Positions 24,139 to 32,981 of a stretch of DNA of 55,831 bases are shown one piece after another. Numbering within the stretch: the stretch's first letter is position 1; each line of letters starts with the position of its first letter. Below the pieces are notes generated by a model, which saw only the letters and a program-made list of their open reading frames with translations, did not search any database and had not been told where the DNA came from. The DNA comes from Flammeovirgaceae bacterium BBD 1991-12 (GTDB lineage: Bacteria > Bacteroidota > Bacteroidia > Cytophagales > Cyclobacteriaceae): positions 1 to 55,831 of the forward strand of contig LYSV01000113.1 of the NCBI GenBank assembly GCA_001657315.1, in the 5' to 3' direction. A program made the translations under genes and the position numbers.

Positions 24139-26154
24139 ATGAACACCATGAAAACCATCAGTAAATACGGCCCTTTATTCCTGATCATTCTGCTGGTGTC
24201 CTGCAGCGTGGAAAAGAAGGCCTCCAAATCATTCGACCTTGCTCAGTATCAGTACACGATCGATGTTTACAACAAGGTGTTGAAAAAGGATCCGGAAAAT
24301 GCCGAGGCCAACTACTTCATTGCCGAATCCTACAGGCTTTCCAACCGCCTGCATAAAGCGCTTCCTTATTACGAAAAAGCTATGACAAATGGTATCAGCA
24401 ATGATTCTGTCGGGCTTTTTTATGCTTTTGCACTAAAGGTTCAGGGCAAGTACGATGAAGCCGGTGATCAGCTTGACAAATTCCTCAGGGAATCGGAAAA
24501 TGAGAAGTATGTAAAACGGGCTGAGGAAGAGTTTAACAACCTGGATAACCTTGAAAAGATCCAGACCAAAAAGAACTATTACCGGGTCAAAAACCTGGAG
24601 GCAGTCAATACTTCCTTCGCTGAATACGCACCTGTATACAATGATGGTAAACTGTACTTCTCCTCTTCCCGTGGAGATAATAAGATCTACCTGGGTACGG
24701 GTACCCCTTTCACCAATATTTATTCTGCCGATACCAAAGGCGCCAGAGTAAAAACGGAAAGTGTTAAAGCGCTTAACGACATCATCAACAGTCCCATTAC
24801 CAATGAAGGTTCGGTTACATTCAGTCCGGATGGTAAAACGATGATCTTTGCCAAGGGCAATTCCGGGAAAAGAAAAGGTACGGCCGATGTAAACCTCTAT
24901 ATTACAAGGAACAGGAATGGTGTGTGGACAGAACCCCGAATGCTCAGGATCAACAATCCGGGTTATTGGGATTCAACACCAGCTTTCAGTCGCAATGGCA
25001 AAACACTCTACTTCTCTTCCAACCGGCCCGGAGGATATGGAGGTACGGATATTTACTCGGCAAGACAAAATGCCAGAGGCAGGTTTTTCAAGGTAAAGAA
25101 TCTGGGACCGGAGATCAATACCTCAGGCAATGAAATGTTCCCTTACATTTCGGATGATGGTCACATGTATTTTTCCAGTGACGGGCACCCCGGATTTGGG
25201 GCACTGGACCTTTTTGTGGCCCAAAGGGTTAACGGACAGATTGAGCTGGAAAACCTGGGAAAACCCGTTAACTCCAATGCTGACGATTTTGGCATACACC
25301 TTTTCAGGGCCGACCGTGGATTTTTTACTTCCAACCGTGATGGAGGTAAGGGCGATGACGACGTCTACACCTTTGTCAATGAAGACCCTGAGCTCAGGGT
25401 CGTAAACTATTTCCTGGAAGGGGTTACCATGACACACGATGGCAATGACCAATTGGTGATACTACCCAATGTAAAAGTTGAGTTACGTGACTACAAGGGA
25501 GAGGTGCTGGATGAAACTACCACACGTGATGATGGTAAATTTCTGTTCAGGGTATACGAGCATGAGCACTATAATCTGATAGGTGATAAGATAGGAGGCA
25601 CTGAACAGTATCTTGTGACGAGGGAGCAGTTTACCACAGTAGGTAAGGCAGTGGACCGTACCACACTGAAAAAACTGGTGACTGACATTAAATTTGATAC
25701 TCTTTTGGTTCTGGAGAAAATACAAAAGGACAAAAGGTTTGTTTTGGAAAACGTTTATTACGATTTGGATAAATGGGACATCAGGGAAGACGCCGCCATT
25801 GAGTTGGACAAGCTGGTGACCTTACTGACTGACAATCCGGAACTGAAGATAGAGCTCAGTTCGCACACAGATGACCGCCAAACAGACGCATACAACCTGA
25901 GATTGTCAGAAAGAAGAGCGCAGTCTGCTGTGAATTACATTATTTCCCAGGGGATTACCGGCGACAGGCTGGTAGCCAGGGGGTATGGTGAATCAAGGCT
26001 GATCATTCCCAATGCCAAGACCGAGGAAGAACACCAGATCAACCGGCGAACGGAGTTTAAGATCCTTGAGATAGGCCAGAAAAAACCGGTGAACCCTGAA
26101 GAATTCGATGAAGACCGGTATTTTGATGATGAGGAGGACAGTGGGGAAAACTGA
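24139..26154 (+). CDS. PorE-like T9SS-associated OmpA lipoprotein (TPR, beta-propeller, CRD, OmpA_C)
   Basis: 671 residues. The signal MKTISKYGPLFLIILLVSC is a lipoprotein leader (an upstream ATG adds three residues). In order: TPR repeats (about 35-125, AEANYFIAESYRLSNRLHKA), a PD40/WD40-like propeller (about 150-425, with 'VTFSPDGKTMIFAKG', 'GKTLYFSSNRPGGYGGTDIY' and 'DDGHMYFSSDGHPGFGALDL'), a carboxypeptidase-regulatory-like fold (about 435-505), and an OmpA-type peptidoglycan-binding domain (about 535-650, 'ELSSHTDDRQTDAYNLRLSE'). This is the architecture of PorE, which anchors the type IX secretion machinery to peptidoglycan. Paralogues exist in Cytophagales, so the exact orthology is open. 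A terminator follows. Confidence 0.88.
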   Translation: MNTMKTISKYGPLFLIILLVSCSVEKKASKSFDLAQYQYTIDVYNKVLKKDPENAEANYFIAESYRLSNRLHKALPYYEKAMTNGISNDSVGLFYAFALKVQGKYDEAGDQLDKFLRESENEKYVKRAEEEFNNLDNLEKIQTKKNYYRVKNLEAVNTSFAEYAPVYNDGKLYFSSSRGDNKIYLGTGTPFTNIYSADTKGARVKTESVKALNDIINSPITNEGSVTFSPDGKTMIFAKGNSGKRKGTADVNLYITRNRNGVWTEPRMLRINNPGYWDSTPAFSRNGKTLYFSSNRPGGYGGTDIYSARQNARGRFFKVKNLGPEINTSGNEMFPYISDDGHMYFSSDGHPGFGALDLFVAQRVNGQIELENLGKPVNSNADDFGIHLFRADRGFFTSNRDGGKGDDDVYTFVNEDPELRVVNYFLEGVTMTHDGNDQLVILPNVKVELRDYKGEVLDETTTRDDGKFLFRVYEHEHYNLIGDKIGGTEQYLVTREQFTTVGKAVDRTTLKKLVTDIKFDTLLVLEKIQKDKRFVLENVYYDLDKWDIREDAAIELDKLVTLLTDNPELKIELSSHTDDRQTDAYNLRLSERRAQSAVNYIISQGITGDRLVARGYGESRLIIPNAKTEEEHQINRRTEFKILEIGQKKPVNPEEFDEDRYFDDEEDSGEN

Positions 26155-26182
26155 CCGTTAAAATAAAATTCTGCAAAGAAAG

Positions 26183-26215
26183 GTCGCACGCTGTCACCGG
26201 CGTGCGACTTTTCTT
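26183..26215 (+). terminator. Terminator after the PorE-like gene
   Basis: A perfect 9-bp stem (GTCGCACGC at 26183-26191, GCGTGCGAC at 26200-26208) with an 8-nt loop and a TTTT tail, 28 bp past the stop codon. Confidence 0.85.
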
Positions 26216-26242
26216 ATTTTTGAACCTCTTCTTTTGCAGCTC

Positions 26243-27409
26243 ATGAACGAAAGATATGCCGCCAGAGGCGTTTCAGCCTCCAAAGAGGATGTGCACAATG
26301 CCATCCGAAATGTTGACAAGGGACTCTACCCCAAGGCTTTCTGTAAGATCGTAGAGGACTATCTGGGTGGCGACCCTGAGTGGTGCAACATCATGCATGC
26401 TGACGGAGCGGGCACCAAGTCCTCTCTCGCCTATATCTACTGGAAAGAAACCGGTGATATGTCCGTCTGGAAAGGCATAGCCCAGGACGCAGTGATCATG
26501 AATATCGATGACCTGATCTGCGTAGGTGCAGTAGATAATATCCTGCTTTCCTCTACCATAGGCAGGAACAAATCGCTCATTCCAGGCGAGGTGATCGCTG
26601 CTTTGATCAACGGCACTGAGGAAGTACTTCAAATGCTGCGGGAAAACGGGGTCAATATTCTGAGTACCGGTGGTGAAACGGCGGACCTGGGTGATCTGGT
26701 GCGCACGGTAGTGGTGGACAGTACGGTGACCGGTCGTATGCAGAGAGAGGCCGTTATAGATAACAGCAACATTAGTGCCGGGAATGTGATCGTGGGCATG
26801 GCATCCTGTGGCAAAGCCCATTACGAAGAGGAATACAACGGAGGTATGGGCAGCAATGGCCTTACCTCTGCCCGTCATGACGTTTTTCATAGGGAATATG
26901 CGGATAAGTACCCTGAAACGTTTGATCCATCAGTACCCCATGATCTGGTTTATTCCGGAAAGTACAGGGTCACAGACAAGATAGAAGATGTACCGGTAGA
27001 CATGGGCAAGCTGGTACTGTCACCTACCCGTACCTATGCTCCCGTGATCACGGAGGCTCTGAAACAGCTGAGACCTCATATTAGTGGTATGGTCCACTGC
27101 AGCGGAGGAGCTCAGACCAAGGTGCTGCATTTCATCGATGACCTCCATGTGGTGAAGGACAATCTCTTTGAGATCCCACCGCTTTTCAGGATCATCCAGG
27201 AGGAAAGCGGTACGGACTGGAAGGAAATGTACAAGGTATTTAATATGGGCCATCGCCTGGAGGTGTATCTGGATGAAGATCATGCTCAGGAGATCATCGA
27301 CATTTCCCAAAGCTTTGGAGTAGAAGCACAGGTGATCGGTCATGTGGAGGCTGCAGATCGAAAACAGGTGACGATACGAAGTGAAAAAGGAGAATTTATA
27401 TACCCCTAA
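26243..27409 (+). CDS. purM: Phosphoribosylformylglycinamidine cyclo-ligase (AIR synthase)
   Basis: The ATG at 26243 (MNERYAARGVSASKEDVHNA) is preferred to a TTG three codons upstream. The ~388-residue protein shows the PurM fold: 'HADGAGTKSSLAYIYWKETG', 'IAQDAVIMNIDDLICVGA', 'NILSTGGETADLGDLVRTVV' and the C-terminal ATP-grasp-like AIRS_C segment with 'HCSGGAQTKVLHFIDDLHVV'. It converts FGAM to AIR with ATP in purine synthesis. It belongs to the longer Bacteroidota variant rather than the E. coli type (345 residues). The next gene starts 12 bp later but is unrelated, so co-transcription is uncertain. Confidence 0.88.
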   Translation: MNERYAARGVSASKEDVHNAIRNVDKGLYPKAFCKIVEDYLGGDPEWCNIMHADGAGTKSSLAYIYWKETGDMSVWKGIAQDAVIMNIDDLICVGAVDNILLSSTIGRNKSLIPGEVIAALINGTEEVLQMLRENGVNILSTGGETADLGDLVRTVVVDSTVTGRMQREAVIDNSNISAGNVIVGMASCGKAHYEEEYNGGMGSNGLTSARHDVFHREYADKYPETFDPSVPHDLVYSGKYRVTDKIEDVPVDMGKLVLSPTRTYAPVITEALKQLRPHISGMVHCSGGAQTKVLHFIDDLHVVKDNLFEIPPLFRIIQEESGTDWKEMYKVFNMGHRLEVYLDEDHAQEIIDISQSFGVEAQVIGHVEAADRKQVTIRSEKGEFIYP

Positions 27410-27421
27410 TACCATTACAAT

Positions 27422-30121
27422 ATGAGATCCTATGGCTTTTCTTTTCTGTTCTTTCTGACATTTTACTTTCAGTGTTTCAGCCAACTGAAATTGGAATTAC
27501 CGACTTACATTCCCACAGGTAACCAACCTGTTTATCATGAATTGCAGGATATCAATAGAGATAACATTCCTGATCTTGTCCTTTTAAATGAGGGAGATAA
27601 TTCACTTTCCGTAAAATTGGGTAATGCCGATGGGTCATTTGGAGAACCTAAGAACTATGCGGTTTCTGCCAGCCCCAGGCAGTTTGTGCTGTTTGATTTC
27701 AATGGAGATAGTTTGATTGATGTTGCATCTACAGGTTTTGATCAGGACCTGATTACGATACTTTTTGGTAATACTGCAGGGGAATTTTCCAACAGGATGG
27801 ATATAGCAAGTGGTAGCCGTCCGTACGGAATTGTAGCAGGCGAAGTTAACAATGATGAATTTCAGGACTTAATAGTGACATTCTCTGGTACGGATTCTAT
27901 TGGGGTTTATGTTGGAGAAGCGGAGGGTTCTTTTCAGAGTAGGGAGTCTTTTTTTTCAGGACCCGGACCTTCATATATCAGTCTGAATCACATGAATGGT
28001 GATAATTTTCCAGATATAATAGTTGCTAATGATGGCGCCAGCAAAATAACCATTCTTTCGGGTGATGGAAGTGGTAAATTCTCATTAGCGAGTGAGATCA
28101 GTAATATTGATGTCTCTACGTTCTGCATTGAAGATTTTGATAATGATGATATCAATGATATTTTGGTCGCTGATAGAGCACCGTCCGCATTGATCTTTTT
28201 CAAAGGAAATGGAGACATGAGTTTTTCAGAAGTTACCCGGTATTCCAGCGAAAACATTTCAGGTATAAAAGAATTGGATTTTGATAATGACGACGACTTT
28301 GATTTTTGTTTTATTGAAAACAAAGGATACTTGGTAGTTTATGAGAATGATGAGGGTTTGTTCTCTAAAAAACTTATTTTGGCCACAGGTGAAAATCCAA
28401 GATCAATTGAAATAAAGGATTATAATGGTGATAGCCTTGTCGACATTTCTGTTTCTAATTATGACGACAACTCCGTTGTCATTTTTAATAATATAACAGG
28501 TGAATCATTCAGTGGTATAGAAGTACTACCCTATGAAACAGCCGGGCCTGTCATTAAAGTTGATTTGAATGGAGATGGTAAACCTGACATTGCCTACCCA
28601 AAGGCCTCGGGAGCCATAGGAGTGGTTTACGGCTATGATGAAGGTTTTAGCGACGAATTTACATTTTCCGTTGATAGCGGTCCTGTCCAGGTCATTGCTA
28701 CTGATGCCAACAATGATTCTATTCCAGATCTCGTTTCTGTCAATCTGTTATCAAACAGTATTTCTATTCTGCTTAATAATGGTGATAACACATTTAAAAA
28801 CAGGATCAATTACTCTACTGGTCTTTCACCAGGTGCAGCAGTGGCAGGTGATTTCAATTCAGATGGTTTGAATGATATCATAGTGGCCAATACATCAGAC
28901 AACACAATTTCTGTCTTTGTGAATCAGGGAAATGGGTCTTTCCTTATTGATGAAAATATCGATGTCATACTTCCTGATGAATTGATAGTCGATGATTTAA
29001 ATAATGACGAGCGTTTGGATCTGATCGTTGGTCGGGATACTTATGAACCTGTGGTTCTATATGGTGCGTCGTCCAACTTCTTTGAAGAAACTGACAGCAT
29101 TTTTTGCAAGGAAATATTGGGATCAATTCAGCTTTTAGATGTAGATCAGGATCTCGATCAGGATTTGCTGGTTTTTGTAAATGGAGGAATTACTGTGATC
29201 AGTGGCAGTGAAAGCGGGATCACAGATGAATGCAAAAACACGAGATATTTGGGCGTTTTCGAATTTTCCGGACAAATTGATGTCAACAATGATGGGAACA
29301 TGGACATAGTCACTTTTGACAGGCATAAGATCTCGTTTCTTGTCTCACGTGGGGATGGAAGCTTTACAGAACCGGTACTCTTTAATATTAATCGTCAGAC
29401 AGGCTTTTTAACGGCCTTTGATCTGGACCAGAATTCAGTTGATGATTTACTTATAGTAAATGGATTAGAGATTCTGTTGATCAGAAATATTTCTGATAAA
29501 GCTCCTGAACTTGAGGTATTTGATGGAAATGCCAGAATCCGCAATAATGACCTTCACCTTGAGGCAAATGATAATAACCTGGTGGGTATTGTTCAGGCAG
29601 GATCTTCAATCTTCAAAACTTACCGGGTGTCCAATACCGGTAACGATACCTTGAGGATATCTATTTCTGGCACGCCATTCTTCATTGATTCATATCCTTT
29701 AAAGCTCAATCCTCAGTCAGATTTTAAATTGAATATTGAGTTCAAACCTGAGGAGAAAGGTGAACATGCCGGCGAAATAATAATTTTTAGCAACGACCAG
29801 AATGAGAGTGAGTTTCGTTTTTCAATATATGGAATTGCAGAAAGCCAGCTTCCCAATGTGACTTCGCTGATGTATACAGAAGGTCGGGATATAAAGATCT
29901 ATCCTAACCCATCCATGGGAGTCATTAATATTGATGGTATTCAGCCCGAAGAAGGCAGGAAATTAGTTGTAAATAACCTTCAGGGCCAGGTTTTGCTTGA
30001 ATTTAACCAGTGGACAAACAGACTCGATCTAACTGCACTGGAAAAAGGGTTGTATATACTTAAAATTCATACTGTTTCGGGAATCATAAGTAGCAGACTT
30101 TTGAAACTATCTGAAAAATGA
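27422..30121 (+). CDS. FG-GAP/VCBS repeat surface protein with T9SS type A sorting domain
   Basis: 899 residues. Signal peptide (MRSYGFSFLFFLTFYFQCFS), then about ten FG-GAP/VCBS repeats carrying Asp-rich calcium-loop patterns ('DINRDNIPDLVLLNEGDNSL', 'DFNGDSLIDVAS', 'DLNGDGKPDIAY', 'DLNNDERLDLIVG'), forming probably two beta-propellers to about residue 690. An ASPM/choice-of-anchor-D-like domain follows (about 720-805, 'YRVSNTGNDTLRISI', 'FSNDQNESEFRFSIYG'). The T9SS type A C-terminal sorting domain starts 'IKIYPNPSMGVINID' and ends 'GLYILKIHTVSGIISSRLLK'. It is exported through T9SS and anchored or released at the surface. It is noticeably AT-richer than its neighbours. Its stop overlaps the next start (ATGA). 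Confidence 0.9.
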   Translation: MRSYGFSFLFFLTFYFQCFSQLKLELPTYIPTGNQPVYHELQDINRDNIPDLVLLNEGDNSLSVKLGNADGSFGEPKNYAVSASPRQFVLFDFNGDSLIDVASTGFDQDLITILFGNTAGEFSNRMDIASGSRPYGIVAGEVNNDEFQDLIVTFSGTDSIGVYVGEAEGSFQSRESFFSGPGPSYISLNHMNGDNFPDIIVANDGASKITILSGDGSGKFSLASEISNIDVSTFCIEDFDNDDINDILVADRAPSALIFFKGNGDMSFSEVTRYSSENISGIKELDFDNDDDFDFCFIENKGYLVVYENDEGLFSKKLILATGENPRSIEIKDYNGDSLVDISVSNYDDNSVVIFNNITGESFSGIEVLPYETAGPVIKVDLNGDGKPDIAYPKASGAIGVVYGYDEGFSDEFTFSVDSGPVQVIATDANNDSIPDLVSVNLLSNSISILLNNGDNTFKNRINYSTGLSPGAAVAGDFNSDGLNDIIVANTSDNTISVFVNQGNGSFLIDENIDVILPDELIVDDLNNDERLDLIVGRDTYEPVVLYGASSNFFEETDSIFCKEILGSIQLLDVDQDLDQDLLVFVNGGITVISGSESGITDECKNTRYLGVFEFSGQIDVNNDGNMDIVTFDRHKISFLVSRGDGSFTEPVLFNINRQTGFLTAFDLDQNSVDDLLIVNGLEILLIRNISDKAPELEVFDGNARIRNNDLHLEANDNNLVGIVQAGSSIFKTYRVSNTGNDTLRISISGTPFFIDSYPLKLNPQSDFKLNIEFKPEEKGEHAGEIIIFSNDQNESEFRFSIYGIAESQLPNVTSLMYTEGRDIKIYPNPSMGVINIDGIQPEEGRKLVVNNLQGQVLLEFNQWTNRLDLTALEKGLYILKIHTVSGIISSRLLKLSEK

Positions 30122-31986
30122 GAACATATTTGTTTTGGTTAAGTCTGATTTCTACTCTGGCTTGTCAGACAGCCAAACAGGAAGATTCTACTTCTGAAAA
30201 AAAAGAAATGACCTTTACCGACCCACATACCTACGCCCGACCTGATGAGTCGGTAGTCACTCACCTGGACTGGAAGGCTGAAGTAGATTTTGGATCGAAG
30301 ACCATAACAGCCCAGGCCACACTGACACTTAAAAACAGCAGTAATGCTCAGAAGTTACGATTGGATACAAAGGCACTCAACATCACGGATGTACTGGTGG
30401 ATGGGGACTCTGCAACCTATACGTTGGGCGGCCCGGATGAGCACATGGGCAGCGCTCTTGACGTTACAATCGTACCCAATGCGAAAAAGGTGGATGTTTA
30501 TTATACCACCTCACCAGGCGCTGAAGCGCTCCAGTGGCTTGCCCCTCAGCAGACCGCTGACAAACAGCATCCATTCCTGTTCACACAGTCCCAGGCCATA
30601 CTGGCACGAAGCTGGGTACCCATTCAGGATTCTCCCGGGGTACGCTTCACTTATAATGCAGAAGTAAAAGTACCCAAGGGCTTGTTGGCGCTGATGAGTG
30701 CGGAAAATCCTATGGAGGTGAGCGAAGACGGTATCTACCGTTTTCAAATGGCGCAACCTGTTCCCGCCTATCTGCTGGCGCTGGCCGTAGGTGACCTGAA
30801 ATTTCAGTCACTGGGCACAAGAAGCGGCGTTTATGCAGAGCCTTCCGTTATTGAGAAGGCAACATCTGAATTTGAAGACCTGGAATCCATGATCAGTGCG
30901 GCAGAAGAGCTGTACGGCCCCTACCAATGGGACCGGTACGATCTGCTGGTGCTTCCTCCGAGCTTTCCTTTCGGTGGTATGGAAAATCCCAGGCTGACTT
31001 TCGCAACGCCAACTATCCTCGCGGGAGACAAATCACTTGTTTCTCTGGTGGCTCATGAGCTGGCTCACTCTTGGTCCGGTAATCTGGTGACCAATGCCAC
31101 GTGGGATGATTTCTGGCTGAATGAGGGCTTTACTGTATACTTCGAACAGCGCATCATGGAGCGGCTCTACGGCCGGGAATATAGTGAGATGCTGGCCTCC
31201 CTCGCGGCGCAGGACCTGCTTGAAGAGATCGAAAGTATGACCAAAAGAGGTAACGGTAATGATACCAAACTCAAACTCGATCTCGCCGGCAGAAATCCCG
31301 ATGATGGCGTGACGACCATTGCCTACGATAAAGGGTACTTACTGCTGAGAACCCTTGAAGAAACTCTGGGCAGAGAAAAATTTGATGCGTTTCTCAAGAG
31401 CTATTTTGAAAAAAATGCATTCAGCGTTATGACTACCGAGGAATTTATCAGGCAGTTTGAACAATTCACAGCTGACGGGGAGTCACAGCCAGACCTGAAA
31501 GCATGGATCTACCAGCCCGGACTGCCGGCTAATGTCCGGTTGCCCACTTCTGGTAAATTCATGACTGTGGATCAGGAACTGGAAAAATACAGGCAGGGAA
31601 GTACGGCGGCTCAACTGAATACCGGAGACTGGACCTCCCATGAGTGGCTGCATTTTGTACGATCTGTGCCAGAGGATATTACCTCCGGGCAGCTTTCCGA
31701 GCTGGACAATACCTTTGGGTTTACCACTTCCGGAAATTCAGAGGTTTTAACAGCATGGCTGGTACAGGCGATCCGGCATAATTATACTCCGGCCTTTGAC
31801 CGACTGGAAAGATTCCTGATCAGTACGGGTAGGAGGAAGTTTTTGAGTCCCATTTATAAGGAATTGCTGAATATGGACGGTGGTAGGGAGATGGCTCTCC
31901 GGATCTATGAAAAGGCCCGGCCAAACTACCATTTTGTGGCAACCAATACGCTGGACGAAATGTTAGGTATAGAACTAAATAACTAA
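30118..31986 (+). CDS. M1-family zinc aminopeptidase, lipoprotein
   Basis: 622 residues. The leader MRTYLFWLSLISTLAC gives a lipobox. The catalytic centre is HELAHSWSGN (H313, E314, H317) with the third ligand E in 'LNEGFTVYFEQRI', and the substrate-gating 'FGGMENPRL' is present. The C-terminal helical domain resembles that of leukotriene A4 hydrolase. It cleaves N-terminal residues from peptides, here outside the cytoplasm. Its ATG overlaps the stop of the FG-GAP gene, so the two are translationally coupled even though they differ in base composition. tpx follows 12 bp later. Confidence 0.93.
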   Translation: MRTYLFWLSLISTLACQTAKQEDSTSEKKEMTFTDPHTYARPDESVVTHLDWKAEVDFGSKTITAQATLTLKNSSNAQKLRLDTKALNITDVLVDGDSATYTLGGPDEHMGSALDVTIVPNAKKVDVYYTTSPGAEALQWLAPQQTADKQHPFLFTQSQAILARSWVPIQDSPGVRFTYNAEVKVPKGLLALMSAENPMEVSEDGIYRFQMAQPVPAYLLALAVGDLKFQSLGTRSGVYAEPSVIEKATSEFEDLESMISAAEELYGPYQWDRYDLLVLPPSFPFGGMENPRLTFATPTILAGDKSLVSLVAHELAHSWSGNLVTNATWDDFWLNEGFTVYFEQRIMERLYGREYSEMLASLAAQDLLEEIESMTKRGNGNDTKLKLDLAGRNPDDGVTTIAYDKGYLLLRTLEETLGREKFDAFLKSYFEKNAFSVMTTEEFIRQFEQFTADGESQPDLKAWIYQPGLPANVRLPTSGKFMTVDQELEKYRQGSTAAQLNTGDWTSHEWLHFVRSVPEDITSGQLSELDNTFGFTTSGNSEVLTAWLVQAIRHNYTPAFDRLERFLISTGRRKFLSPIYKELLNMDGGREMALRIYEKARPNYHFVATNTLDEMLGIELNN

Positions 31987-31998
31987 CCAATAAACATA

Positions 31999-32493
31999 AT
32001 GGCACAAGTAACATTAAAGGGCACGCCGGCTCATACCAATGGCGAACTGCCGTCAGCGGGTACTTCGGTTGACTTTACACTCACAAAATCCGATCTGTCC
32101 GAAGTCAGTGCTTCCGACTTCAGAGGCAAAAAAGTAATTCTTAACATTTTCCCCAGCATAGATACATCTACATGCGCTACCTCCGTGAGGACGTTCAATC
32201 AAAAAGCGGCCTCGCTGGACAATACAGTAGTGTTATGTATTTCCAAAGATCTGCCCTTTGCACAGGCCAGATTTTGCGGGGCTGAAGGTATTGAGAATGT
32301 AGTAACACTATCAGATTTCAGACATCCTGAATTTGCGGAGAAAATGGGGATCAGGCTGGACGATGGCCCCCTGGCCGGACTGGATGCCAGATCTGTCGTA
32401 GTACTCGATGAAGACGGAAAGGTGGTTTACACTCAATTGGTGAGCGAAATTGTGGACGAACCGGACTATGACGCTACGTTGAAAAGCCTTTGA
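31999..32493 (+). CDS. tpx: Thiol peroxidase
   Basis: 164 residues, the usual Tpx length. The peroxidatic Cys is in 'PSIDTSTCATSVRTFN' (C59), and the resolving Cys is in 'FAQARFCGAEGIENV', the 36-residue spacing expected of atypical 2-Cys Tpx. It reduces hydrogen peroxide and alkyl hydroperoxides using thioredoxin. It is cytoplasmic (no signal). The gene begins 12 bp after the M1 peptidase and is followed by a long inverted repeat before oadG. Confidence 0.95.
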   Translation: MAQVTLKGTPAHTNGELPSAGTSVDFTLTKSDLSEVSASDFRGKKVILNIFPSIDTSTCATSVRTFNQKAASLDNTVVLCISKDLPFAQARFCGAEGIENVVTLSDFRHPEFAEKMGIRLDDGPLAGLDARSVVVLDEDGKVVYTQLVSEIVDEPDYDATLKSL

Positions 32494-32495
32494 CA

Positions 32496-32568
32496 GTTCA
32501 ACATTATATGTTCGAAGTTCAAAGTTCCACGTTACCCAACTTTGAACTTCGAACGTTGAACATATAAC
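32496..32568. repeat. Long inverted repeat between tpx and oadG (GTTCAA-word family)
   Basis: A perfect 16-bp arm (TTCGAAGTTCAAAGTT at 32511-32526) pairs with 32538-32553. An alternative outer pairing TATATGTTC/GAACATATA extends the structure. It is built from the hexamer-like words GTTCAA and AAGTTC, as are the elements at 36069-36126 and 38011-38085. Confidence 0.75.
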
Positions 32569-32577
32569 CAAACACCT

Positions 32578-32853
32578 ATGTCAGATCCATTAAATACTGC
32601 GCTTACACTTCTCGGTGTAGGAATGATCACGGTTTTTGTCGTACTCCTTTTTGTCGTGTTGTCAGGAAATGTATTGATCTGGTTGGTGAACCGATCTGTT
32701 CCGGAAGGGCATGAGGTATTGTCCTCTGGCAATGACGGAACAGACCCGAGAAAAATTGCAGCGATCACCGCAGCAGTAGAAGCGATCACCAAAGGCAAGG
32801 GTTCAGTAAAAAAAATTGAAAAGATAGACTCCCTACCAGGTGAACCAAGGTAG
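32578..32853 (+). CDS. oadG: Na+-pumping oxaloacetate decarboxylase, gamma subunit
   Basis: 91 residues. One membrane span near the N-terminus (TALTLLGVGMITVFVVLLFVVLSGNVLIWLVNR), then a charged hydrophilic tail ('DPRKIAAITAAVEAITKGKG') of the OadG pattern. The gamma subunit holds alpha and beta together and supports zinc and Na+ handling. It is the first gene of oadG-oadA-oadB, but 128 bp and a weak hairpin separate it from oadA. Confidence 0.87.
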   Translation: MSDPLNTALTLLGVGMITVFVVLLFVVLSGNVLIWLVNRSVPEGHEVLSSGNDGTDPRKIAAITAAVEAITKGKGSVKKIEKIDSLPGEPR

Positions 32854-32858
32854 GTTCA

Positions 32859-32915
32859 TGGGTTATTGGTTATTGAGCTATCAGGCTTACAGAACGCCCT
32901 GGTAACTTAATAACC
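32859..32915. repeat. Imperfect hairpin between oadG and oadA
   Basis: GGGTTATT...GAGCTATCAGG (32859-32885, with a 7-nt tandem duplication GGTTATT inside) pairs with CCTGGTAACTTAATAACCC (32898-32915) at about 16 of 19 positions. A small CCTACC/GGTAGG stem precedes it at about 32832-32853. It may tune oadG/oadA ratios. Confidence 0.4.
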
Positions 32916-32981
32916 CGTTAGCTCAGTAACTAAATAAGTATCCAGCCAAAATTTGATATAAATGATAAAGTACTAAATACC

